64,000 nucleotides of DNA from Certhia americana (Eukaryota; Chordata; Aves; Passeriformes; Certhiidae), in assembly GCA_018697195.1 (NCBI GenBank), contig CM031859.1, forward strand, positions 52,126,828 to 52,190,827, given 5' to 3'. The notes below the pieces were generated by a model. That model saw only the letters and a program-made list of their open reading frames with translations. It was not told the DNA's origin and did not search any database. Within the stretch, counting starts at the first letter, position 1; every line of letters starts with the position of its first letter. A program made the position numbers and the translations under genes. Shown here in pieces: positions 1 through 13,759 of this stretch.

Positions 1-2620
1 GTTTCACTGGCCCAGATTCTGCCTTCAGGAACTGAGATGGGAGGCCAGAGGAAGATGAAGTGAAGATCTGTGTACCTCAGCCTCAGGATGCAGAGAAGAC
101 AAAGGCAGATCCACTTTGGACCTGACTTCTGAGCTGAATTTGCTTTGAGCAGGCGACTGGACAAGATGACCCACACACCCCCCTTCCAACCTAGGTTGTT
201 TATGTTTTTGTGTTTTTATTTCAAAAATTCCCCAAAAAACCAACCCAATACCTATTCCTCCTCACCCCCCAGAAAACCCCAACCTACTTTGCAGTGTGAT
301 TAATTTGGAAGGCATTTAGAATCTCTTTCTATTTATTGAATACTCTCAACTTAAAAGAAATTAAATTGAGAAAACTCTCAATTTAAAAGAAATTTCAGAG
401 TATTTCTATCATTCAGTCCTTCAGCCTTGAATTGATGGCAAATATTTGTCTTTTGGTTTTTCCTCTGAAAATTTTCTTACAGTATTGTATTGGAAATCAG
501 CTCCTGATGTCAGAATAAAATGAAGTATTGTGAAACTACGGCAAGTATGCATGTTCTTAAGCAATATCGCAGAGCTCCCAAGTCACCTTTGTAATTTTAA
601 AGCCTTTTTTTTATGTTATGCCATTAGCCAAATATATGTGATGGAGAAAAAACACACAGAAGTGCCACAATTCAAGAATTAATTGTTTCAATGAACTAAC
701 ACTAACACTAAAGAGATGATTCTCCTGTAACAGAGATGCAGCAAGTACCCAGTAGAACATATATAGCAGCAAAAAGTGTGTGAGAAATAATCAAAGACAT
801 GGAATTGTTTGCAAAGTAATAGTACATTTAATGAGATAAATCCATTTCAGAAACAAAAAGAATTGTTTTAATTTGTCCTTTGAATTGTAGTTTAATAATA
901 GAGACAGAAATGGCTGAGCAAAGCAAACAATCTATCAGTCAAATTGTGATACCTTTATTTTCAAAAAGCATTTTGTTTCACAAATAGTTCTATTAATTTG
1001 GTATAACAGATAAGAGAGTATCACAGTTCAGTCATGAAGCCTTAAGATTGTAAGAGAAGACCTGAGGCAAGGTTGGCTTTAGTATCACAATTTTTTTCAA
1101 TTGATAAGTCAGAAAGAAACACTGCTTGCTCTCAACAGAAACACTGAGGAGAGCAGGATGTTATGCTTTATTGTGTATCTGCCTTTTAGTCAGCTTAGTA
1201 CTACTTTTGTAAACTTACAGCGTTTTCTGCAGGCTTTATGTGAACAGAAAAATAGTCACAGATAGCTATTCTTTTGCTTGCTGAAAATTAGTATCAAGCG
1301 CTTTTACAATATAGTCTAGTCAGGAAATTGCCTGGTCCTTCAGCAGAAAATTGATGAGGTAATTCATTACATCAGTCATCTCAGACACTCCATCCTTTGA
1401 ACATTTGTTTTCTGTGTCTCTGATAAAGGCAAGATCTAGAGGTCTTCTTAGTATGTGAGTGATCTTTGGCTGGGCATTTCATGCATGTTTTCTTAGGACA
1501 ACGATTCTTCTCTGTGGCTAAGCCAACTGAAGGAAAACATTAAACTTGACTGATGCTTATCAGGTGCTAAGGATACAGGACACAACAAACCTCCTAAAGG
1601 GAAATTTTAGAATTCTGTTTCTCTTCATCTCTCAATCAATGGCTTTTGTTTGTGTCTGAAATGTTTGCACTTCCCCAAGAGAATGCTCTCAGTAGAACTT
1701 TAGTCTCCCCAAGGTATTGTCGTTTCATAGCTGTCTATTGATTTTCATTTAAGTGTGTAGATCGCAGCATATACTTTAACTGTGTGTAACAGTTCAGAAA
1801 AATTCTTGTTTACAGGACACATTCTGTTTCTGATGTATTAACGGTAGCATGTTAATCACAAATATCTGAGTTTATATATTTGCAATTAGCATGTGACGTA
1901 GTTGAACCTAAAAATGAGCTCTGTAGATTCTAGCCAACAGAAAATAAAAAAGTCAAAGAGTAAAGAAATACAGCAATTAAGAGCAGGAAATTTTCAGAGA
2001 GAAGGAAAGAATGAGCAGAAAAATAAACTAAATTACTGTAAATATATGACGTCAGAAAAGGAAAACAATTACTAAAACAGTCTTTAAAAAGTAGTAAAAA
2101 AAGACAATAAAAGAAATAGTAATGTGTTGGGGGGATGGTTTAATGACTCTCTTAAAAAGAATTATATACAAAAGGAACTTCTCTGTTTTTTCCACCTGTG
2201 TCGTTTTACAGTCTTGATTTGGACAGAAAATGAGTAAAAGAAGTAAGAAAATATTCTTCAAAAAAACGGAAGGATGTCCAAACAAGCCAAACGGGAGAAA
2301 ACCTGAAAACTGTCAAATTAAACATAGTGACAAAAATCACAGGCCAACAATTAATGTTTTAGGGACTATTTGCTGAAGGCATAAAACTAAAAGCAAACTT
2401 CCTCAAAGCCCTGCGGCATGGGGATCCTCCCTTGGAGTCATTTAGGTCAATTGACATATCAATGAGAGAAGGAGTTACAACAGAAAATCCAAAGGAATTC
2501 TTGCACATTTCCTCAGCGTGGAAGATCTAAGAAATTCACATTCAAGAAGTCACCTTTACCAGGATGAGTCTGAAGATGTCTTAAACTGAACTGGCTGTGG
2601 GTGAGGTTGTAAAACAAATT
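1..2620. other. Non-coding AT-rich DNA, nothing recognised apart from a short direct repeat
   Basis: Both strands were read. Only short frames of about 70-80 codons are present, without domain-like sequence, and no diagnostic repeat 3' end was recognised. This is the far 3' flank of the SLC32-like gene. Confidence 0.6.
342..394. repeat. Imperfect 21-bp direct repeat, period 32
   Basis: The unit ACTCTCAAYTTAAAAGAAATT occurs at 342-362 and 374-394 with one C/T difference. Between the copies, TAAATTGAG is inverted relative to the CTCAATTTA of the second copy. It looks like a local duplication; no function is suggested. Confidence 0.75.
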
Positions 2621-2621
2621 G

Positions 2622-2700
2622 TGGTGGTTTAACCCCAGCTGGCAAGTCAGAACTACATTTTCCCCGGGGGAGCAAACTGCCAGGACCATATGGTATTTAC
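2622..2700 (+). repeat. Decayed fragment resembling an avian endogenous retrovirus LTR
   Basis: The string GTGGTTTAACCCCAGCTGGC resembles the opening of a common avian ERV LTR family, which from memory begins with GTGGTTTAACCCCAGC. Similarity fades within about 70 bases and no LTR end or target duplication can be placed. A chance match is possible. Confidence 0.4.
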
Positions 2701-2867
2701 CCAGGAGACCTAAAGTAAATCGAGGATGAAATATAGCTGAATTACTATCTTCCTGAAAACTACCTTTATACGAGAGATACAGAAGATAGTGACTCTGACA
2801 ATAATTTTTTAAAATCATTTCAGTCAGGGATTCTGAGACTGCAGACCAGTTATTCTCAAAGAAGTAC

Positions 2868-3082
2868 TAAGGGAGGTTGCTGAGGACACTAAATTGTGAG
2901 GAGCCATCGAATCCCTCTAAGGCAGAAAGATCCTGGCAGGGTTCTTTTAGCATTTGGACGACGTCCTCAGAAACGTGGTGTGACTCTTAGAGAGACCTGT
3001 GCAGGGCCAAGAGCTGGATTCAATGATCCTGATGGGTCCCTTTCAACTCAGTATATTTTATGATTCCATCATTCTATGGTTT
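2868..3082 (+). mobile_element. CR1 LINE, 3'-end fragment
   Basis: The text GGGCCAAGAGCTGGATTCAATGATCCTGATGGGTCCCTTTCAACTCAG, in pieces, matches the CR1 3' terminal region, followed by repeats of the ATTCTATGATT type (near 3059-3082) that end CR1 elements. The element is in plus orientation and 5' truncated. The upstream part (from about 2868, GGAGGTTGCTGAGGACACTAAA) resembles the CR1 RT-domain C-terminal region, so an internal deletion is likely. It is moderately diverged and carries no coding capacity. Confidence 0.75.
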
Positions 3083-3544
3083 CTATGGTAAATTATTCTA
3101 TGGCAAACAATCCTAACTTATATGCAGGGTCATAAGCTCCGTACTTCCTGCTGCAGCTCAACAAAACAAGGTCTTGGATATATAACACATAATTTGTGAA
3201 AATGTCAGTTTTATGTTCAGTAAAAGTCAAAGGAACAAGTATAAAATAAAACTTTTTTTTTAAAGTATTACATTTGTTCTTCATCATATGATCTCTTTTG
3301 TGAAAAAAATATGTCAAAAGTATCTTTTTTTTTTTTTTCTTTTCTTTTCACTTGTTTTGATAAACATATTACATACATTTCCAAGTTGCTTGCTTTGATA
3401 TGTCCTTGGGCCACCACAGCAGGAGCAATGCTTCCAGTAAAAGAGCAGGAAATGATAACTACACAAATAGAGAACAAAACAGCATGTCAGGTTACGTCCA
3501 CTTTTAAAATACCATGTTAAGTTTCTGGTCTTCTCTCATATCTT

Positions 3545-4010
3545 TTATGCCCGGAAGGGACAAGGCAGAGCTAGAAAAAGGTTCAAGAAAGGACAATAGC
3601 AGTGATCAGATATTAAATAGCTTCCATAAGAGGAGCAACAAAATTGTTTAGGAATGTTCAGCCCAAGAGACACAAGTTAATTTTGTACAGTCATCATGGC
3701 TTGGACAAGACAGTCAATAATATTTTTTTTTCCTGCTACAAAAACAAATGAGATTTCAAATGATATTTTTGAGACATAGGTTGAAAATTAACAAAATTAG
3801 TTATACTGTGGAACTCTTTCCCACAGGATATTTTGATATTAAAATTGTACAGCTGTTCAGAAAGCTAATTAACAGAAGAAAAATTCACCAGATAATACAC
3901 AAATAAAGATAATATCTCTCCTGCAGGAACTTGCTGAACCACTAACCACTGGAGACTGAAAAAGTATTTTGGAGAAGTGTTGGTATATTCTGGCTTTATT
4001 TTTACACCAT
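3545..4010 (+). mobile_element. Ancient, heavily decayed CR1-type LINE fragment
   Basis: Blocks in plus orientation follow the order expected of older sauropsid CR1 copies. There is a GAGCTAGAAAAAGGTTCAAG-like block near 3569, then TGTTCAGCCCAAGAGA near 3656. TGTGGAACTCTTTCCCACAG near 3806 matches the motif that follows the RT domain, and a trailing CCACTAACCACTGGAGAC block lies near 3940. Indels have removed any frame. It is older than the CR1 copy just upstream. Confidence 0.5.
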
Positions 4011-4099
4011 TACCAAGATATCTGTATTTGGTCACTGATAGACTGGTGTTACACTTCTGGATGGACTTTTGATCTTATACTGTGAGCTGTAGTTACAGT

Positions 4100-7000
4100 C
4101 CTTCATTTGCATGGGAATGTCTCATACAAAATTATAGGAACTATCAAGGTTAATTTTTGAAGTCTTTTGTGCCCATTTATGTGTGCAGACTCTCAGTCAG
4201 AATCTACCTTTTGTTTGTTTTAGGCTTAAATGTGGCTAGGTTTTAGGTATGAAGGGAGTGGCACAGCTACTGCTAATATTTGGTCTCCCAAGAAGGCAAA
4301 CTACTTCATCAGATCTTGATAAAATAAAAAAAAAAAAAAAAGCCAAAAACCCAACGTGCCTCTGAGGAAGTTGTGTGTGAAATTCTGTGTAACAGGTACA
4401 GTGAAAAAAAAAAAAAAAAAATTCCGAAATATCCTGAAGGAGTCATTTAAGTGATGTTGAAAAATAAAAAGAAGTGAAGAATTTTAAAGCTTTTCTGCAG
4501 TTGCTTTGTTTTCAACATGCAAAGTTAAGTCTCTTTTAATGCTTAGTAACTGGAAATATTACACAGTTATGAATTCCAACAGAAAGTTGATTTATCTGTG
4601 CAACTCTGTTTCCAAATTACACTTTTTAATTGGAAAGAGGGTCTCATATCTTCATTGTGGCCATTTTCCACAGTTTCTGATGAAGGTAGTAGGAATAAAA
4701 TGCTCCTTTACAGTTTGTTCATGAGTATTTGACTTCTATGAAAACCCTCGCCTTTTAAGGTTAAAATGAATACAAGTTATTTTCTGCTGGTTGCTGAAGA
4801 CCTTAGAGGAATTAACTAAATGCTTTCTTGGTTTCTAGAACCAACATTCAAACAAACAAAAAACCTAACATGAATGGAAACTTTGCTAGCAGCCCCAGAT
4901 TCCTATGAATCAAATAGTTAGAGTCAGATCACACTTTTTTTCTTTGTAGACAATCAATTTTTTTAAAAAATATGTTGCATTGACTGGTGGGTAGGGACCT
5001 ATACATGCAATTTAAAATCATGGCATTTTAGGCAGAATGAATAGAATATCTGAACAGGAAGCAGAAGGATAAGCTTTCTTTGTCCAGTCCTGAGAAAATC
5101 TCAGGCCAATCTCAGGCCAATCTCTCACTCACTGGTTCCTCTCTTATTTGTCTGCCAGCTTTGTACTTATGCCAGCAGATGTATCTTACCAGCAATGTAA
5201 CTCCTTTTCTGCACTTTGAAATTTCCTGATAACTGTCAGGATGCAGTGGTTCTAAATTAATAGAATAATCAATATCAGTTGGCTGGACCTCACTGGTTCA
5301 TTTTACACCTCACTGGAGACATTTTACCTAGCTGTGAGACACTAGCCAGTTCTATGAGTTTGTTACCCATTGTAACATCAAAATTGGAAAGTTTTGAAAC
5401 TTTCATTATAGTATAGGTATAACTGGTGGCACTAAACATCAGTTTGGTAACAGAGAGAAAATTTTCCTTTCTATTTGTTGGATTTTCAAGTTACTTATGA
5501 AGATGAAGAATTCTATGGAATTTTATGAGCTCTGGCAACAAGATTATAGAGAACATCCTGCTACTGACCAAAGTGTATGAGCTCTGACTTGCCAATTTAA
5601 CAGTCATTCTCTGTTGATATGATTGGATTATTTCATTGGATTATTTCCCAGATGGGCATTAATGTGTTTGTAGGGCACATTCAGTTAAAGGGTCAATGTT
5701 TATTAAAGCTGCAGATATTACATTTGTTTTGAGCGCATAATTAAAACAGCAGCTTGCTCTCTGTTTTGCCTTTCATATAGTAGGCTGCATCATAAAACAT
5801 CCCTGGATGATTTTGTCAACCATTTTTGCCAGGAGCTTTAAAGGAGAATATATTATAGGCTTCTTATATGGAAATGAAATGCAATAGTATTTTTCCATAA
5901 AGCTAAGGTTTTCAAAGATTATGATTTATACAGTAGTCAGGGAGACTCCATATTTTATCAAAGACCTCTGTCTTGATTTATGGATTTTTTATACCTATCC
6001 CCCTCCAGAATTTGGGAGAGAAATCTTCAGTTAAGTAAATACAACTTATATCTGTTATTTCTAAACAGATGATGCTGTACATATCTATTCTAGCATAAAA
6101 GCAAGATTCGGACCGTATTGTGATCGAACCATACCTTTAAATGTGATCAATATTAGTAATTATCATTTACAACTGCCGCTCCCTGCAAAATCAATGGTAT
6201 TTGTCTTCAGGAACATATAAAATTATTTTTTCTTAACCTATTTTTTCTTATCAAATTTTATTCTGTGTTTTGTCTTGTATATTGTAGGATTATTTTAGTT
6301 CAATGGTAAATGAAATTGTGGTTCTTATATATAAGATATTATGTATTAGAAATTAACGACTGATATAAAGAAATCTTTTGTCAGCAGTTTTAATAACATT
6401 AAGCAGTAAAATACAGTGGTCTTGGGCACGAAAATGCTATTTTCAATGCTCCAATACATTATTCTATTACATAAAGTAAGCATTCAAGAGCTCTGTTTGC
6501 TTTGTTCTTCCTTTAGAAGAAAGTTTCAGAACCACATTCCCAGGTTGAGTCCAGAAGAAATTGCAGGCCTGAAAGATGAAGTCAGAAAGACCTCTTGTTT
6601 CACAAAGTAACCTTTTGACCATATGTCATTAAGAAGCTGGATCTCTTCTAAGACCTCTTCCAATTATACTGGCTTAGTGCTATTCCAGGAGCTTACCTTG
6701 TCCAATCACCCTAAAAGAATCCTAATCAGGCCTTAGGCTAAAATGCTGCATTGAAGGAAAAGCTGAACAGCAAGTGAGGTGCTGCATTTGCTTCATCAGC
6801 AGGTCTTGTCAAATAAACACATTTCCAGTTTCTGGAGTTAAAAAGAAGCCTCATTTAAAATCAAGGTCATCCTTTTGTTCCCTGTAAACAGGTTAGGCCC
6901 ACCTGCAAGTAAATCTTAGATTGTAGTGTTGAGGCATAATTGAGGTGTTGGATCTTTAAGTTAAGCCTGCATGGGAAACAGAAGGGATAATACTTTGGAT

Positions 7001-10000
7001 TAGACATTTATTTAAGAAGTGTCCTTCAGAGCTGCTCATGTTGTCCATCCTAGAAGTATAAGACTTCTTTAGGACTTCTGATCCAGCCCTTCACACTTTG
7101 AGATCTGTGGGCTTAACCACTCTCAAAACTCCTGCAATTTGGATCCTCTTGTCTTGTTTGGTACTGCTCCAGGGCTCTGAACACAGCTGTGCTGTTCTCC
7201 AGACACAATTGATACAATATACTCCGGCTTGGAGCACTCTATGACTGCATTGTGGCAAGATTCATAATAAGACTTCCATAATGTTGATTTATAAAATTTT
7301 TATTTGGTTGGGTAACAGATTCTCAGAGTACAATGCTTAACCGATTTGAATTGGTATTTTAGGGCCTGATGGTCTCACATGTTTCATACACAGAGTCACT
7401 GTGATGTGTAAACTATCAAGCTCAGATTTGGTTTACCCACAGTAAGTAAAGCAAATATTTTATTTGGTAGTACCTTGTTTTGCATGACTTCTATTTCTAA
7501 GGTATTGTTGTTGGGCCAACAGCAAGCTGTGTGACTGATACAAAGACTATGGGGGGGATTTATTTACTTTTTTTTTTTTGATGGCCAACCCATGAATTTA
7601 GATACCTGTTTGTGGATTACCATGTAAAAGCAGCACATTGAACCAGTACCACTGATTTAGGAGACAAGGCTGCCTTCTTATGTTTCCCTTGCCCTGGCTG
7701 CTATACCAGGCCAAGAGCAGCCTGCGGGGGCTTAGGGAAGTGGTTTGTTTCCTAAAAGGTGTTGAAACCACACAGAGGTGAGTTCCTTGTGATGTGAAAG
7801 TTCGAGAGGCAGGGACAAAGAGCAGATGTGTAGAATGAGGATCTATTCAAGAAGAACAGGGAGCAGACACCACACTGGGCCTTAACTGTGATAGGAAAGC
7901 CTTTTTCTGGGTAGTGAGGGGAAACAATAGCACAGTCTCTGGCTTGGAGCGCTAACGGACTGAGGGTGAGACTGAAGAAAGGGGAAATGTGTTTATTAAT
8001 CATCTGTTTCTGATCTGTTTCACTATGTTCATTTGGAAGTCAGTTGATCCACTTTGATTTGGATTGTTTTACATTGGCCCACGTTTAAAATGTAACCCAT
8101 TCCAGATTCCTCTCGGACCCTTTGTAAAAAAACTTTCTCCTCAAGTGTGATTAGCAAGTCTGTACCAATGAGATTAGTGTTGTCTAATAAAACTGATAAC
8201 TTAATTCCTACCCTATGTTCCCATCTGACGTCTCAGCTGGCAAGGCATTCCTCTCTCTAGCCACCACTTCTAGGATTAATTAACAGCTGATCAAATCTCA
8301 GGAAAGCCCTTGGATCTTATGGATCAGGTGGCAGCCATGCTCCCTGCAAGAAGGTGTGGGAGCAGATATTTTCTGCTGATGGAGGGGAGGGTTAGGCTTT
8401 TGCAACTGTGCAAGCTGTCAGCAGTAGTAGCACCAGAGATGCAAACTACAGATGGCAACAGGGGGATGCAGCTGTCTGCAGGAGGCTTAATATCCCTGAA
8501 GCAGCTGCACTGGGAATTTGCTAGATGTAGCATGGCTTATGTATGCTGAGTGCTCTCCATTAATCCTTCTGCCTTTACCCCATCTTTGTTCATTACATTG
8601 CTATTGCAAATTATTATCATTGCTAAAGTGCTAACAATATGGTCACCTGTTGACTTAACTCTACATCCCTTTTCTCTGAGCTCCTGGCCTAAGGTAGGCT
8701 ACACTCAGTGTTCATTATTGATTATTGCTTTTCTTGTCTTTTTTTTTTGGTTTTGCTTTGTTTTCCACCCTGAGTAGGAACATTATTATGGCTGTCAAGA
8801 GCTTTGTGTAGGAAGAGTAAATCGCATTGTAGATGGTAGCCCATGACATAAGAACATTAATTATTGAACACAGTTCCTTTTGTATCTATCACCAAAGCCA
8901 GAAGATCAAGGTTAAAGATAAAACTTAAGATCAGGGTTAAGGATGAAGTCCTTAAATTTTAGCCATGATTTAAATTATGTTCCATTTTGCACACAGTGAA
9001 ATTAAGATTAACCTTATACCTTTCAGTTCAATTTTTTACTTTTAATTTAATTTAATAAATCCTTGGTTTCTTACAATTCTTTTTGCCATTATTAACACTT
9101 CATCTTAGCACAGAAAGCATATAGCAAAACTTCTTTTAATGTAGGAGCAAAAACTTTGCTTTGAAGCATCCATGAAGAATTTGGATCAGCAGAGATGTTG
9201 CATCCAAAAGCAGCCTGATCTCCTGCCAACCTATTGCATACTCTCTGGAGGGAACTGGATCTTGCTCCTACACATTGCTGATTTTGGGGGAACGGTCTAA
9301 ATAGGTCCTATTGTGAATGTGAAGGACCTCACAAGGATACTTTATTTTCTATGCTGTTACAATTTGCCATTTCACATGTTGAGTCACCTGAGGAGCAACA
9401 GGGAAACAGTACAATGACATCTCAGTGTCAGCTTTCCAAAACTCCCACTTCACTGGAGCTTGCTACCAGACAGGTAAATCAATCTAAGCCATTTCCAGAC
9501 CAGGATTTCTGTGGGGATATTAGCTTTGTTTCTGACCCAAATTGCAAAAGAGCCCCTTGTGGTGCTCTTCTATTCTTAAAAATCTTTTACACATTTTAAG
9601 ACCTCTCTTTGGACTAGTTTTGCTTCAGGACAAACACTGCCTAGAAGCAGAGCATATCTCTGAATTGTTGTGGAAGAGTCAAGAAGAGAAATGGATAAAG
9701 ACACACAGAGAAAAAGAATTTGTTTATATTACTATTTATTTAACAGGTTTTCAAATTCCTTTGGGTAACAGAAAACATTAAACATAGAGGAAATTCCACA
9801 CAAGTGAGAACGATTTTATTTTAAATGTTTGAATCTGTAAGAGATTTGAGGAAGTGAAAGAAAGGATAGCTGTTCACACACAGAATGTATTGACTTATAT
9901 TAACTGGAATAGTTTGAATTACTGCTTGTGCAAAACTGTAGAAAATATTTCCAAACAATATTAAATTATACATTAAATGAATTCTCCCACTTTGCTTTCC

Positions 10001-13000
10001 CCTTTTCTCCTTCTGAGATTTTTTAATTTCTGTGATGTTTCTCTTGCTTTTTACTTCTTCTCCAAATTTTTCCAGTTTTCAGTTTTCCTCTTCCAATCCT
10101 TCACCACATTTCCCCATCATCTCTCCTTTTGCTTTTTGTGTTGCATTTAATCTGCCTTTAAATCCTCTCCCATGTGATGCATCCTCCTCTATATAATTAT
10201 TTATCTGTTTAATTTGTACTTCTATCTTAAAAGAAAAAAAAAAAAAAACCCAAACTGAGAAAGGCAGCTTTCAGTTAAATATTTATGCTGCATAATGGGC
10301 TACTTGCTGTGCTAGATACCTTCATGTTATCCTGGCACAAATTGACAAAGGAGATAAAATGAAGGATAAATAAGAGAAAAAAACAAAAGAAGGAATGTTG
10401 ACTGTCAGGATCACCATGAAGGCATGGTATAATAATAAGTATTAACCTAGAGATCCCTTGGGATTCCCTCTTGGGTTCAGCTCTGCATTGAGAATTCATT
10501 TCAAAACTGTAAATTGAAGATCTGGGAGCTCCCACAGCTCAAAGAGGCAGTGTGAAGACAAATATATTAGACATCTGAAGGGTGACCACATAAAGATAAT
10601 GATAACGAAGAACAAAGAACAGTTAACTTCAGGGTGTCAGCAACTTGACAAATACTTATACTGAGAACAGAAATATTTAGATGGATTTTAGACTGTGTAT
10701 TTTTACATTAATTGTCAGCAACTAAACAGCATCATTTTCCAACATTTTCCAACATTTTATATCCCATATGAACCCTAGGAATAACTAAATCTCAAAATAT
10801 TTTAAAAATATTTTTGAGATATATTTCTTTTTCTACTTCATTTTAGAAGATGAATATTTTCTAAGACAAATATATCATCCAGATAATTATTTGTAATGCA
10901 GAAGAACTGGATGCTAGAAATCAGCTATCAGTTTTTAAAAAGTGGTAGTTCTGAAAAGAAGTACTGAAAATTGTAACTTGACTTAATGAAGCATTTTCAG
11001 GACGTCTTATTTGTTTTGTTTTTATACAATCACTTTTCCGGAGTAACCAGTTACCGTGACATGTGTTTTGTACAAGTGGTTCAGAATTCACAAAATAGAA
11101 ATAAAGTGAGCAAGCAAGGATGAAGAGTTAATGAAGTAGTGTTAGCCTCAAGAATTTTTCAGTAGCTCTTCTGACACCTCTGTAACATTTTAGTAGCATT
11201 GGCAGGAAAAATATTTATCTCACTGCTGGAAAGAGAGAAGCGATGGATTAATGTGGAAAAGAAACTACAGTAATGAAGCAAAGTGATGACCAAACTTCGG
11301 TGTAAAAGTAAATTAAGTATTGTCAATGGACTACAGGGGTTAGAACATTGTTCCACTTAAGTAAAGGTTTTTTCTCCACTGACTCAGTAGAGTGAGGTTT
11401 TCAGTCTAATTTCAGATTCAAGCTTTGAAAAACTTTCATAAATAAACACTTGAAGTTCCTAAGATAACTTAGCTATGCATACATTTTAATTTTAGGGTAA
11501 TCTGATTGACTTAAATCTGCCGTACTACTGTCAGAAGTAGGAACAGCGTGTTTGGGGTTCCCTACAAAATGGGAGAAGTATTTTGGGCAATGCTTGTGTT
11601 ATTGTTGAAATGGATTCCTTTACTCATACTTCTACTGGCCGAAGAAATGAAGCAAGAGCGTTTGAAAATGCTTTATTTCAGCGCATAATTTTTTCCATAG
11701 CATTTTTGTCATGTTCTCTACTGTCAGTTTTTTGCTTTCAGAATTAATTTTGATAAAGCACAATCATATTACAATTAATAATCCAGAAGTGGCCAAAATA
11801 ATACATTAATATTTAGTCAGTCTTTTACTTTCCTAGCTTCAGTGATTCTAATGATTGGTAGTATAAATTTAGTGACAAAAATTCCAAATAGTCATTACTT
11901 AGATGAATGCAGACCATCTTGGTTCATAATTTATGTTACCACCACCTTTCCAGATTCTCTAAACATATTCTATGGATTATACTTTAAAGTCTAATATAGA
12001 AAGTTGCAAATGTTTTACATATCCTATTAATAGAATTTTGTAATTTCTGAAAATGTTCAGAAGTAAGTTTATATCTAAAAATATTGAATTGTGTGTTTTA
12101 GGAAATGGAATCCAGTGCGTTAATCTTACACCATGAATAATTGTCTTTTTAAGTGCTGAGTACCACATTCAGGCTTGGTCTATAGGCTGTGTATATGCAT
12201 CTCTGCCTTTCCAGGTTGGGAGGTTCACTTAATCTTGAGCTCAGAAGACAGTTTCTCATCAAGATGGGCATGGCTTCAAAGCAAAGCTCAAAAAAATTCT
12301 GTGTCCTACAACAATGTCACACTTCAAAATTGCTGAGTATTAGCCACAAAAAGTCTTGAACTATGCTTTCCCTCTTAATCTAGTGTCATTTGTAAGTGAC
12401 TTCTTGAGGCCTTGCACATGGATGATTTTCACTTTTGTACACTTACAGTTGTACTGCTTTATTAATCATAGCCCTTGCTGTTTCTCTGATGTTAACAGAA
12501 ATTACATAAATGATTAAATAAGGACAATAATAGAGCATATTTTATAAAGCAAGAAACATTTATCCTTGTAGGAAAGATCTTACATAAGAGGGAGCATGAT
12601 TTAGTGAGGAATGACTGTCTTCGGCTTGAAAGGACTGGGCATTGACTGCTTGAAAAGGCTAAGAGAAGAAAATACAATTAAGTCAATTTTGAATTACAGT
12701 GATGAGCTATGGAATTCCTAAAACTGCCACAAAATAAATTGCTTATCTTGGTTTTCAAGCTTTCCCCAACAACAAATGCACTGAGGCAATCCCAATATTT
12801 TCCAAACAGTTAGAGACAAAATACATTAAATAAAAGTAGGAGACGGGAAAAGAGATTCTTTTTTTGGTGGAGGAGTTCCTAAGCAAAGTAACTGAAAGAA
12901 TGTTTACAAAATTCTTTGGACAACCTTCCTCTTGTCCTCAGAGATTTATACAGGATAAACAGAACAAATACTGTTCCTACGTGTTTGTTTATCTATAAAA

Positions 13001-13750
13001 CTTCTCTGCACAAAAAGTAAGGAAATCTTTTGATTAGTATCATCCAAGTAATAATATCTTTCTGGCTATGTCACAGCAGTAATAATAAGCTTTCAACTCT
13101 TTCAATGAGCATTGTATTTTTGGCATTTTACATAAAGGCAAAAAGTCTCCTATTTGTTCCAGCACAAATTTTAATCATATTCAAATTGTTGTGGGTTTGA
13201 GTGCAGAATTTGATCCAGGAAGAAGTAATAAAATTCTGAGATACTAGTTATTTCCAGTTTTCTTGATAATGTTGTAGTAAAGCAATTAATCTATTTCAAT
13301 AAATTTTTCATCACTATTATATATGACAGACGTACATTAGCAGACAAGGAAGGAACGGGGTGGCATACAAGGCTTTCCAGAACTCCGCTCTTTATTTTAG
13401 TTGCATGTTTTTTATTATTCAGCAAATCAGCCTTCAGAGGCAACTGTTGCTCATGCAGGACAGAAGCATTAATGCTGAGAAACTACATAGCAAAAATGGC
13501 TCAGTTGAGCAGATACTGCTGGGCTGTCTGTCACACAGTCTTATGCTGACGTTCAAAGACTTTTCCATATGACGCAGTACAAGGTTGTATGAAATTGTTC
13601 ATAACAAAAATGCACACTTTGAAATAATGACTTTAATTATGTATTATAACAGAGATTTAGTACGGTAAGATAATAAGTATTCATTAGAGCACTCCGATTA
13701 GATTGCTTCTTGTCATAATGTTTTATCACTAATGTGAAATACATTGCAAT
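4100..13750. other. Non-coding DNA downstream of the SLC32-like gene
   Basis: No exon, RNA gene or diagnostic repeat was recognised. Poly-A runs occur near 4327-4343, 4404-4421 and 10231-10248, which could be tails of unrecognised old insertions or simple slippage. Short frames such as 6416-6610 plus and 9351-9599 plus have no recognisable domain. An AT-rich inverted repeat at 10789-10820 is listed separately. Confidence 0.55.
10789..10820. repeat. AT-rich near-perfect palindrome of 32 bp
   Basis: The arms begin ATCTCAAAAT and end ATTTTTGAGAT. The whole sequence equals its reverse complement apart from a one-base slip in the A/T runs. It could extrude as a hairpin or be a remnant of a small inverted-repeat element. 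No target duplication was identified. Confidence 0.65.
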
Positions 13751-13759
13751 GCTGATCTT

